A stretch of 7,643 nt of DNA from Eubacteriales bacterium (GTDB lineage: Bacteria; Bacillota_A; Clostridia; Christensenellales; Aristaeellaceae), in the NCBI GenBank assembly GCA_029974855.1, contig JARKQO010000037.1, positions 1-7,643 of the forward strand, written 5' to 3'. Each line of letters starts with the position of its first letter. Within the stretch, counting starts at the first letter, position 1. Below, one piece after another: positions 1 to 7,643 of this stretch. The notes beneath the pieces are model-generated. The model made no database searches. It was given only the letters and a program-made list of their open reading frames with translations, and was not told the DNA's origin. A program made the position numbers and the translations under genes.

Positions 1-2
1 CA

Positions 3-842
3 GAAGCGCTGGAGCGCCTGGCCCGCCTCCCCGGGCAAGGGGCTGATGCCGGCGTGCTGCCCCCGCTCCTTTCGGCCTTTGGGGTGGTGGGGGCCTTCTT
101 TGCCGCCCACAGCGCCTACCTTTTTTCAGGGGGCCTTTTACTGTTGCTTTGCGCCGCCGCTGTTTGGCGGGCCCTGGCCGGGGCTGAAAAGGAGCCGCTA
201 AGGGCCTGGGGAGGCCTGGGCGCGGTGGTTCTGGCCTTGGGGATGCTGCTGTACTTGGGGATGGGGGGCCGCTTCCTGGGCCGGGCGGTGGACAGCGTGT
301 GGCTGCCCGCCGGGGCCCTGCTCCTTGCCCTGGCGCTGCCCCGGGACCGGCACAAGGAGGCGCCCCCCTGTAAGCGCGCGCTGGCGGCGGCGCTGTGCGT
401 CCTATGCATCGGTCTTGCGGCGGGGCATTTCGCCCTCACCTGGCGGCAGCTGAAGGCCCGGCCGGATCAGGTGTCCCCCATGCGGCAGGCGCAGCTGGAG
501 GCCTATGGGCTGGCCCATCCGGACAAGCTGTTTTTGTATACGCCCAACCTCCTGCGGGATACCCGGCTCTTCCCGGATACTTCCCAGGGGGTGCCCCACA
601 ATTTGATGATCTGGGGGGATTGGTATTGCCGCACCCCCAGCTGGTACGGTCAGCTGGCCCGTTTCGGCATCGACGGCCCTTCCTTTTCAGCCCGGGATTT
701 CCTGCGGGACCAGGTGGTCTTTGTGTCCGCTTCCCAGGAGCTGCCTCCCGCGCTGCTGCCCTATCTGCGGGAGCATCGGGAGGACGTGGAAGCCGTGCTG
801 GTGGACGTGGTAGGGGAGCTGCACTTCTTCCAGTTTCAGTGA
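3..842 (+). CDS. C-terminal part of a polytopic membrane protein (5' end outside window), possibly GT-C glycosyltransferase-like
   Basis: The reading frame is open to the left edge, so the gene begins upstream; the GTG at 54 is only an internal codon. The visible 279 residues start with about five hydrophobic segments, rich in Leu, Ala and Gly, separated by short Arg/Lys-containing loops (roughly residues 20-145). A soluble tail of about 125 residues follows, with many aromatic residues and the motif LFLYTPNLLRDTRLFP, then a Trp/Tyr-rich patch (IWGDWYCRTPSWYG). A membrane block followed by a soluble C-terminal domain is the plan of many GT-C type sugar transferases and related cell-envelope proteins of Clostridia. 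The catalytic N-terminal half is not visible, so this function is a guess; membrane location is well supported. The gene ends one base before a hairpin-rich spacer and no T-rich terminator follows. Coding is very GC-rich, like its neighbours. Confidence 0.8.
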   Translation, partial: EALERLARLPGQGADAGVLPPLLSAFGVVGAFFAAHSAYLFSGGLLLLLCAAAVWRALAGAEKEPLRAWGGLGAVVLALGMLLYLGMGGRFLGRAVDSVWLPAGALLLALALPRDRHKEAPPCKRALAAALCVLCIGLAAGHFALTWRQLKARPDQVSPMRQAQLEAYGLAHPDKLFLYTPNLLRDTRLFPDTSQGVPHNLMIWGDWYCRTPSWYGQLARFGIDGPSFSARDFLRDQVVFVSASQELPPALLPYLREHREDVEAVLVDVVGELHFFQFQ

Positions 843-905
843 AAGCGTAAAGGCGGGTCCAGGGCCTCAGGCCCTGGCGGGGTCCAGGGGTGGAACCCCT
901 GGAAG
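841..905 (+). repeat. Copy 1 of dispersed hairpin repeat, with two GC-rich hairpins in tandem
   Basis: Two hairpins stand side by side. The first pairs CCAGGGCCT (859-867) with AGGCCCTGG (869-877). The second pairs CCAGGGGT (884-891) with ACCCCTGG (895-902). The leader GCGGGTCC before the first hairpin and the linker CGGGGT between the two match the copy at the right end of the window. The GTGAAAGCG at 839-847 looks like a decayed form of the GTGAAACGCGG stem-loop present in the other two copies. The element lies just 3' of the membrane-protein gene and may help end or stabilise its transcript, but no T-run follows either hairpin. Confidence 0.75.
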
Positions 906-931
906 CCCCCGGAAAAAAGCATACTCCCCGG

Positions 932-971
932 GCCCCCGGCACATGCTAAAGCGGCATGCCCTGCCGGGGGC
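932..971. repeat. Long inverted repeat upstream of the GH13 promoter
   Basis: GCCCCCGGCA (932-941) is the exact reverse complement of TGCCGGGGGC (962-971). Inside it CATGC (942-946) pairs with GCATG (954-958), leaving a 7-nt loop and a 3-nt bulge. This gives about 15 base pairs. A smaller hairpin, GGCTCC (979-984) with GGAGCC (992-997), follows at once. Both lie upstream of the predicted GH13 start of transcription, so they would be in any read-through RNA from the left gene and not in the GH13 leader. With no T-run, a factor-dependent terminator, an RNA-stability structure or a DNA operator are all possible. Confidence 0.6.
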
Positions 972-1001
972 GCGGTGTGGCTCCGGGAACAGGAGCCCTA
1001 T

Positions 1002-1030
1002 TTGCGTTGGGGCCGGGTTCATGGTATCAT
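1002..1030 (+). promoter_or_regulatory. Sigma-70/SigA-type promoter for the GH13 gene
   Basis: The -35 box TTGCGT (1002-1007) and the -10 box TATCAT (1025-1030) are separated by exactly 17 nt. Transcription would begin near 1037 and leave a leader of about 20 nt with the ribosome site GGAGG at 1046-1050. The same -35 hexamer and spacing recur in the promoter of the HAD gene. The promoter lies downstream of the alternative upstream ATG at 956, which supports starting the protein at 1058. Confidence 0.7.
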
Positions 1031-1057
1031 GAGGGGCACGAAATTGGAGGAAAGAGC

Positions 1058-2848
1058 ATGCTGTTTCACGATTCCCACGATCTCTCCTACCGGGACCCCC
1101 AGGGCGGCATCCAGGCGGGAGGAACCCTGCGACTGCGCTTTTTGTGCGACGAAAGCGACGCCGTGACCTTGCGCACCTGGGACGGGCAGGAAAGCCGCCT
1201 GCCTATGGTGAAGATAGGGGAGCGCCTCTTTGAGGCCACCCTCGCCGTACCCCGTCAGCCCATGCTGTTCTGGTACGATTTCCTTATCCCCCGGGACCAA
1301 AAGGAGCTTTGTTATGGCAACGCCCAGGACCAGTTGGGGGGCCAGGGCCAGGTACAATGGGGGGGCATGAACAGCTACCAGGTCACGGTCTACGACCCGG
1401 CCTTTGAAACCCCGGCCTTTCTGCGGGAGGGCGTGATGTACCAGGTCTTCCCGGACCGGTTTTTCCGGGACAGCAACGGCATGAAGGGTCGCCTGCGGAA
1501 AATCAAGGCCGCCCACCCCGAGGCCGCCTTCCACGAAAGCTGGGAGGAGGCCCCCAACCTGGACCCGGACCCGGAGAACGGAGACAACCGGGCCCTGGAC
1601 TTCTTCGGCGGCACCCTCAGCGGCATCCGCCAGAAGCTGGATTACCTGTCGGCCCTGGGGGTGTCGGTCCTGTACCTGAACCCCATCTTCCGGGCCCGCA
1701 CCAACCACCGCTACGATACCGGCAGCTACGAGGAGATCGACCCCATTTTGGGGGACGACGAGGCCTTTGACTCTTTGGTGCTGGCGGCCCGGGCCCGGGG
1801 CTTTACCCTTTTGCTGGACGGGGTGTTCAGCCATACCGGGGCGGACAGCCGGTACTTCAACCGCTTCGGCCATTACGACAGCCTGGGAGCCTACCAAAGC
1901 CCCGCGTCCCCTTACTTTGCCTGGTACCGCTTTGAGGATTTTCCGGAAAAATACAACGCCTGGTGGGGCATTTACACCTTGCCCGCCGTGGAAAAGGACA
2001 ACCCGGACTACCAGACCTACCTGCTCAATGAAAAGGACGGCATCCTCCCCCGCTGGGTGAAGCGGGGAACCGGCGGCTGGCGGCTGGATGTGGCGGATGA
2101 GCTGCCCATGCCCCTGTTGCGGGATATGCGCCGGGCCGTGAAGGTCGCCGATCCCCAGGCCATCCTCCTGGGCGAGGTCTGGGAGGACGCCAGCAACAAG
2201 GTTTCCTATGGGGTGCCCCGCAGCTATTGCCTGGGGGATACCCTGGACAGCGTCATGAACTACCCCCTCCGCAGGGCCGTCATCGACTTCTTCACCGGGC
2301 ACATCAACGCCCACCAGCTCCGCCGGGTGATCCTTCACCAGCGGGAGGTGTACCCCGCACCCTTTTACTACGCTTTGATGAACCTGCTGGGCAGCCACGA
2401 CCGGGTGCGCATCCTCAACGCCATGGCCGGGTACGACCAGGAGGGGGCCATTCAGCTGCCCAGGGAGGAGTCCCGGAAGATCCGCCTAAACGAAACACAG
2501 CTTTCCCAGGCCAAAAAGCGCCATCTGGAGGCCCTGAAGCTGCTCTGCGCCTTGCCGGGGATGCCCTCGGTGTACTACGGGGACGAGATGGGCATGGAAG
2601 GCATGGCCGATCCCTGGAACCGGGCCCCCATGGTCTGGGAGCAGGGGGACGCCACCCACTGGAGCGCCGTCAGCGCCTTGCTGAACCAGCGCAGGGAGCG
2701 GCGCGTGCTGCAAACGGGCTTCCTGGACGTCCAGGCCCTGGACGGCGATACTTTGCGCATCCACCGCTACGGAATCATGGGCAAGGACGTGTTTGGCAAC
2801 GCACTCACGGAAAAAGACGCTGTGGTCGAAATCACCCGCAGGGGATAA
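1058..2848 (+). CDS. GH13 alpha-glucan hydrolase (neopullulanase / cyclomaltodextrinase-like), cytoplasmic
   Basis: This 596-residue protein should hydrolyse alpha-1,4 (and perhaps alpha-1,6) links in maltodextrins or cyclodextrins inside the cell; there is no signal peptide. An N-terminal beta-sandwich-like region (about 1-115) resembles the CBM34-type domain of neopullulanases. The TIM barrel starts at GVMYQVFPDRF (125-135). The GH13 motifs are: region I DGVFSHTG (254-261), region II GWRLDVADE with nucleophile D344, region III LLGEVWE with acid/base E373, region IV LLGSHD with D448, and region V LPAVE (308-312). Region I has Ser258 where Asn is usual before the His. Domain C is short, ending soon after GKDVFGNAL. 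The start at 1058 is chosen for its ribosome site (GGAGG, 7 nt spacing) and the promoter just before it; an in-frame ATG at 956 lies upstream of that promoter. recF follows after 50 nt. GH13 membership is firm; subfamily and exact substrate are not. Confidence 0.93.
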   Translation: MLFHDSHDLSYRDPQGGIQAGGTLRLRFLCDESDAVTLRTWDGQESRLPMVKIGERLFEATLAVPRQPMLFWYDFLIPRDQKELCYGNAQDQLGGQGQVQWGGMNSYQVTVYDPAFETPAFLREGVMYQVFPDRFFRDSNGMKGRLRKIKAAHPEAAFHESWEEAPNLDPDPENGDNRALDFFGGTLSGIRQKLDYLSALGVSVLYLNPIFRARTNHRYDTGSYEEIDPILGDDEAFDSLVLAARARGFTLLLDGVFSHTGADSRYFNRFGHYDSLGAYQSPASPYFAWYRFEDFPEKYNAWWGIYTLPAVEKDNPDYQTYLLNEKDGILPRWVKRGTGGWRLDVADELPMPLLRDMRRAVKVADPQAILLGEVWEDASNKVSYGVPRSYCLGDTLDSVMNYPLRRAVIDFFTGHINAHQLRRVILHQREVYPAPFYYALMNLLGSHDRVRILNAMAGYDQEGAIQLPREESRKIRLNETQLSQAKKRHLEALKLLCALPGMPSVYYGDEMGMEGMADPWNRAPMVWEQGDATHWSAVSALLNQRRERRVLQTGFLDVQALDGDTLRIHRYGIMGKDVFGNALTEKDAVVEITRRG

Positions 2849-2898
2849 GGCCCGGAGGCCCAGGCCCCTTTCCCCGCAAAAGAAAGCGAGAGCATGGC

Positions 2899-5629
<2,731 letters not shown>

Positions 5630-5680
5630 CCAGGGGCTGAGCCCCTGGACCCGCTCATTGACCGCGTTTCACGCGGTCAA
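5630..5680 (-). repeat. Copy 2 of dispersed two-hairpin repeat (reverse orientation)
   Basis: The element begins on the base after the gdhA stop codon. Read on the plus strand, CCAGGGGC (5630-5637) pairs with GCCCCTGG (5641-5648) around TGA. Then TTGACCGCGT (5658-5667) pairs with ACGCGGTCAA (5671-5680) around TTC. Read on the minus strand it has the same order as the right-end copy: stem-loop with a GAA loop, then AGCGGGTCCAGGGG, then the second hairpin. Its first stem is one base pair longer than in copy 3 (an added A:T pair). Confidence 0.85.
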
Positions 5681-5702
5681 CAGGGAAGTATACGGATGCT
5701 TA

Positions 5703-5736
5703 AAAAACACGCCTCGGCTTGCCGGGGCGTGTTTTT
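5703..5736. terminator. Strong bidirectional intrinsic terminator between gdhA and the AraC-type gene
   Basis: AAAAACACGCC (5703-5713) is the exact reverse complement of GGCGTGTTTTT (5726-5736). The stem extends inward with a T-G wobble and three GC pairs to a CTTG loop. The A-run on one side and T-run on the other make it work on both strands, as needed for the convergent gdhA (plus) and AraC-type (minus) genes; the latter's stop codon is 16 nt away. Confidence 0.9.
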
Positions 5737-5751
5737 GACGCTGATATCCGC

Positions 5752-6672
5752 TTACCCGTTGATGGGCTTTACGGGCCTGCCCTCGATGTATCCCCGGTAT
5801 CCCATGGGCGCCAACTGGATTTTGGGAGCCACCGCCTCGTCCCATTGATAGCCGTAAAGCTCGGGGTTGTAGCGGGCCGTCTGCTTCCATAGCTCGTCAA
5901 TGGCCTCCATGAAGTTCTCCTCCTCGTAAGGAGGGCCTTGGAAGATCAGCATTTTGCACGGGGGCAGCTGGATCATCTCAAAGCCTTCCGGGATTTCCCC
6001 CTCCCAGTGCAAGGGTATCTCCACCCCCTGGGTATAGACGGAGGTACCCTGAGGGCGCAGATTCTCGGGCATCCACATGCCCACGGGCTCGTACAGCGCG
6101 CCGGGAACAGCGCATAGCTTGTCCCAGATGTCGCAGCCCACTTCCTCGCAAAACTCAAAATAGTCGGCGGCGGTTTTGCCTCTTTTCAGAATCAGCTTCC
6201 TGGCGGGGCGGTCCACAATCTGGACGAAAATGGCGCTTGGGGTATCGCTCATATCCTTTCCCTCTTTTCCTTGTTTTTGGGGGATGAAATCCCGGATGGC
6301 CGGCGGCATGAAGAACCGGATGGGCCTTGGGTTCTTTGCGTATTCCTTCGGGGTGAAGCCAAATTCCTTGGCAAAGGCCCTGGTAAACCCCTCGTGGGAG
6401 TCAAAGACATAATCGAAGGCTATGTCAATGACCCTTGTGTGCCGGGCGCGCAAAGCAATGGCGGCATGGGACAGCCGCAGCCGCCGGATGTATTCAAAGG
6501 GCGACGTGCCGGTCAGCTCCTTGAAAATCCTCGCGGCATAGTATTCCGAGTATCCCGCGGCCCGGGCCAGTTGAAACTGCGTGATGGGCTCCCGGATATG
6601 CGCCCCGATGAAGGCTTGCATCCGCAGGACGGCGTCCGTTTTCTCCTGGCTTGGCATGACACTGGTTTCCAA
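5752..6672 (-). CDS. AraC-family regulator with C-terminal GyrI-like effector-binding domain
   Basis: This 306-residue protein should bind DNA and sense a small molecule. The N-terminal AraC domain has two helix-turn-helix units: the first around 30-62 (QLARAAGYSEYYAARIFKEL) and the second around 80-111 (IDIAFDY then FDSHEGFTRAFAKEFGFTP), the latter matching the AraC signature. A charged linker (about 112-145) leads to a domain at about 147-306 of the GyrI-like / AraC effector-binding type, with LPPCKMLIFQGPPY. E. coli Rob has the same order: HTH first, GyrI-like domain last. The start is taken as TTG at 6672 because GGGAGGTG lies 10 nt upstream; the next ATG (6657) is 25 nt from it. The gene converges on gdhA and diverges from the HAD gene, so the HAD gene or itself may be targets. 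The ligand cannot be told from sequence. Confidence 0.9.
   Translation of the reverse strand: METSVMPSQEKTDAVLRMQAFIGAHIREPITQFQLARAAGYSEYYAARIFKELTGTSPFEYIRRLRLSHAAIALRARHTRVIDIAFDYVFDSHEGFTRAFAKEFGFTPKEYAKNPRPIRFFMPPAIRDFIPQKQGKEGKDMSDTPSAIFVQIVDRPARKLILKRGKTAADYFEFCEEVGCDIWDKLCAVPGALYEPVGMWMPENLRPQGTSVYTQGVEIPLHWEGEIPEGFEMIQLPPCKMLIFQGPPYEEENFMEAIDELWKQTARYNPELYGYQWDEAVAPKIQLAPMGYRGYIEGRPVKPING
6252..6264 (-). promoter_or_regulatory. Possible internal ribosome site and ATG within the AraC-type gene
   Basis: On the minus strand GAGGG (6264-6260) stands 7 nt before an in-frame ATG (6252-6250, Met141). The codons spell Lys-Glu-Gly-Lys-Asp-Met in the linker, just where the GyrI-like domain begins. 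Starting here would give a 166-residue stand-alone effector-binding protein. A Lys/Glu/Gly linker gives purine-rich codons anyway, so the match may be chance. Confidence 0.35.
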
Positions 6673-6682
6673 TTCGGTTTCT

Positions 6683-6690
6683 CACCTCCC
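6683..6690 (-). promoter_or_regulatory. Ribosome site that sets a TTG start for the AraC-type gene
   Basis: GGGAGGTG on the minus strand is a near-perfect Shine-Dalgarno sequence. It stands 10 nt before TTG at 6672 and 25 nt before the first ATG (6657), so TTG is the better start. The upstream -10 box places the RNA start at about 6690, which would make the leader very short. Confidence 0.6.
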
Positions 6691-6696
6691 GCGTTC

Positions 6697-6702
6697 ATTG
6701 TA
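6697..6702 (-). promoter_or_regulatory. -10 box of the AraC-type gene promoter
   Basis: The minus strand reads TACAAT (6702-6697), preceded by TTTGC. No good -35 box is found 16-19 nt upstream. Transcription would start near 6690, at the edge of the ribosome site. This is plausible as a weak or regulated promoter. Confidence 0.45.
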
Positions 6703-6762
6703 GCAAAGGAAGGGGGAAGTTTCTTGACCTGGCTTGCCAAAATCCGTTCCTTTCCCTCCGGC

Positions 6763-6791
6763 TTGCGTCCCCGGGAAGGCCAGGGTATAAT
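6763..6791 (+). promoter_or_regulatory. Sigma-70/SigA-type promoter for the HAD phosphatase gene
   Basis: TTGCGT (6763-6768) and a consensus TATAAT (6786-6791) are separated by 17 nt. The RNA would start near 6798, with a leader of about 37 nt containing AAAGGAG (6822-6828), six bases before the ATG. It has the same -35 hexamer and spacing as the GH13 promoter. Confidence 0.8.
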
Positions 6792-6834
6792 AGGTGACAT
6801 CCCTTGGATTTTATCCCGCGCAAAGGAGCTGCCC

Positions 6835-7479
6835 ATGCCACGCTACACCACCATCCTCTTTGACCTGGACGGAACCCTGCTGGACACCCTGGACGACCTG
6901 TGGAAAAGCTGCAATTTCGCCTTGGAAAGCCAGGGCCTGCGGGAAAGAAGCCGGGAGGAGGTGTGCCGGTTTGTGGGCAACGGCATCGAAACGCTGATCC
7001 GCCGCGCCGTGCCCCAGGGCACGGACCCGGCCCAATGCGCCAGGACCCTGGAGTCCTTCAAGCTCTATTACTCGCAGCACAACGCCGATTTCACCCGGCC
7101 CTACGACGGCGTTCCGGAAATGCTGGAGGAATTGCGGAAGATGGGATGCCAGCTGGGCATCGTGTCCAACAAAAACGATGAGAATGTGAAGAAGCTGTCC
7201 TTGGAGCAGTTTGGCATTGAGGCGGCTTTGGGGGAGGTGCCCGGCATCCCCAGGAAGCCCGCCCCGGACGGGGTGCGGATGCTGATGGAAGCCATGGGGG
7301 CAGACCCCCAACGCACGCTATATGTGGGCGATTCCGAGGTGGACATCGACACCGCCAAGAACGCCGGGCTGCCCTGCCTCAGCGTAACCTGGGGCTTCCG
7401 GGAGGAAGAGGAATTGAGGGAAAAAGGCGCGATGTATTTTGCCCACACCCCCCAGGATGTGGTGGCCTTTGTAAGATAA
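6835..7479 (+). CDS. HAD-superfamily phosphatase, phosphoglycolate phosphatase-like
   Basis: The 214-residue product should be a cytoplasmic magnesium-dependent phosphatase acting on a small phosphorylated metabolite. All four HAD motifs are present: motif I FDLDGTLLDT with nucleophile D10 and D12, motif II VSN with S111, motif III RKPAP with K141, and motif IV YVGDSEVDID with D166 and D170. A helical cap of the Gph type fills about residues 16-85 (FVGNGIETLIRRA). Length and motif spacing match bacterial Gph/PgmB-like enzymes; the nearest named function is phosphoglycolate phosphatase, but many relatives act on pyrophosphate or sugar phosphates, so the substrate is open. The start at 6835 is fixed by AAAGGAG six bases upstream and by a promoter at 6763-6791. 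The frame is open much farther upstream, but that stretch is antisense to the AraC-type gene. A terminator follows 14 nt past the stop. Confidence 0.93.
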   Translation: MPRYTTILFDLDGTLLDTLDDLWKSCNFALESQGLRERSREEVCRFVGNGIETLIRRAVPQGTDPAQCARTLESFKLYYSQHNADFTRPYDGVPEMLEELRKMGCQLGIVSNKNDENVKKLSLEQFGIEAALGEVPGIPRKPAPDGVRMLMEAMGADPQRTLYVGDSEVDIDTAKNAGLPCLSVTWGFREEEELREKGAMYFAHTPQDVVAFVR

Positions 7480-7493
7480 ACGTCCAAAAACCC

Positions 7494-7531
7494 ACAGGGG
7501 CCCCTTCTATAGCAGAAGCGGCCCCTGTTTT
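7494..7531 (+). terminator. Intrinsic terminator of the HAD phosphatase gene
   Basis: ACAGGGGCC (7494-7502) pairs with GGCCCCTGT (7520-7528). After one C/C mismatch the inner stem CTTCT (7504-7508) pairs with AGAAG (7514-7518) around a five-base loop. A short T-run (7528-7531) follows, and an A-run precedes the stem, so it may also work on the minus strand. Confidence 0.85.
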
Positions 7532-7543
7532 ATGCCTTTCCCC

Positions 7544-7604
7544 TTGCCGCGTGAAACGCGGCAAAAGCGGGTCCAGGGGCGAAGTCCCTGGCGGGGTTTG
7601 GGGC
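7544..7604 (+). repeat. Copy 3 of dispersed two-hairpin repeat
   Basis: TTGCCGCGT (7544-7552) pairs with ACGCGGCAA (7556-7564) around GAA. AAGCGGGTCC follows, then CCAGGG (7573-7578) pairs with CCCTGG (7586-7591). The tail CGGGGTTTGGGG matches the linker in copy 1. It begins 12 nt after the terminator of the HAD gene. The window ends soon after, with a 9-nt near-tandem repeat (GTGGGCCCA / GTGGGCCCT, 7617-7634), so the element may continue outside. Confidence 0.85.
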
Positions 7605-7643
7605 ACGGAGGGAAGCGTGGGCCCAGTGGGCCCTTGGGCGAAG

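Noticed and set aside
395..850. Plus-strand frame of 151 codons overlapping the membrane-protein gene
   Set aside because: It is a Gly/Ala/Pro-rich shadow frame of the membrane-protein gene with no recognisable domain.
841..905. Tandem hairpins as a CRISPR array or riboswitch
   Set aside because: There are only two unequal hairpins without regular repeat-spacer spacing, and they precede the GH13 promoter, so they would not be in its leader RNA.
956..1057. ATG at 956 as start of the GH13 gene
   Set aside because: It lies in an inverted repeat and upstream of the promoter, without a ribosome site; the 34 extra residues resemble neither a signal peptide nor a GH13 domain.
1019..2398. Open frame of 459 codons on the minus strand inside the GH13 gene
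   Set aside because: It is antisense to a gene with complete GH13 motifs. Its translation is a Val/Gly/Ala/Pro/Gln-rich shadow with no recognisable domain, as expected in GC-rich DNA.
6271..6834. Upstream extension of the HAD phosphatase frame
   Set aside because: The extension is antisense to the AraC-type gene and crosses the HAD promoter; ribosome site and family length both support the start at 6835.

Overview
The window is a GC-rich bacterial chromosomal segment. TATAAT-type -10 boxes, purine-rich Shine-Dalgarno sites and the protein types point to a high-GC Bacillota (class Clostridia, possibly an Oscillospirales-like gut anaerobe). This is inferred from style and protein flavour only; no marker gene fixes the taxon. 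I see no tRNA, rRNA, CRISPR array, insertion sequence or phage gene.

Layout from left to right. (1) The 3' end of a gene for a multi-pass membrane protein, cut by the left edge, possibly a GT-C type glycosyltransferase. (2) A hairpin-rich spacer (843-1057) with one copy of a dispersed repeat, a long inverted repeat and a clear promoter. (3) A cytoplasmic GH13 alpha-glucan hydrolase (1058-2848), followed after 50 nt by recF (2899-4020), probably in one transcript. (4) A spacer richer in A/T (4021-4288) with weak terminator-like hairpins, a TATAAT box and a possible operator. (5) gdhA, an NADP-type glutamate dehydrogenase (4289-5629). (6) A second repeat copy in reverse orientation and a strong bidirectional terminator. 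(7) A convergent gene on the minus strand for an AraC-type regulator with a C-terminal GyrI-like effector-binding domain (6672-5752). (8) A 162-nt divergent promoter region. (9) A HAD-family phosphatase (6835-7479) with its own promoter and terminator. (10) A third repeat copy at the right end.

The coding genes are mostly housekeeping or central metabolism: alpha-glucan use, recombinational repair, ammonium assimilation, and clean-up of phosphorylated metabolites. They do not form one pathway. Gene order suggests four transcription units: GH13-recF, gdhA, the AraC-type regulator, and the HAD gene.

Three points stand out. A two-hairpin intergenic repeat family shows a compensatory base-pair difference between copies. 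A well-placed internal ribosome site and ATG in the AraC-type gene could produce the GyrI-like domain as a separate protein. recF lies away from its usual dnaA-dnaN-gyrB setting. I do not see a convincing new multi-gene system.
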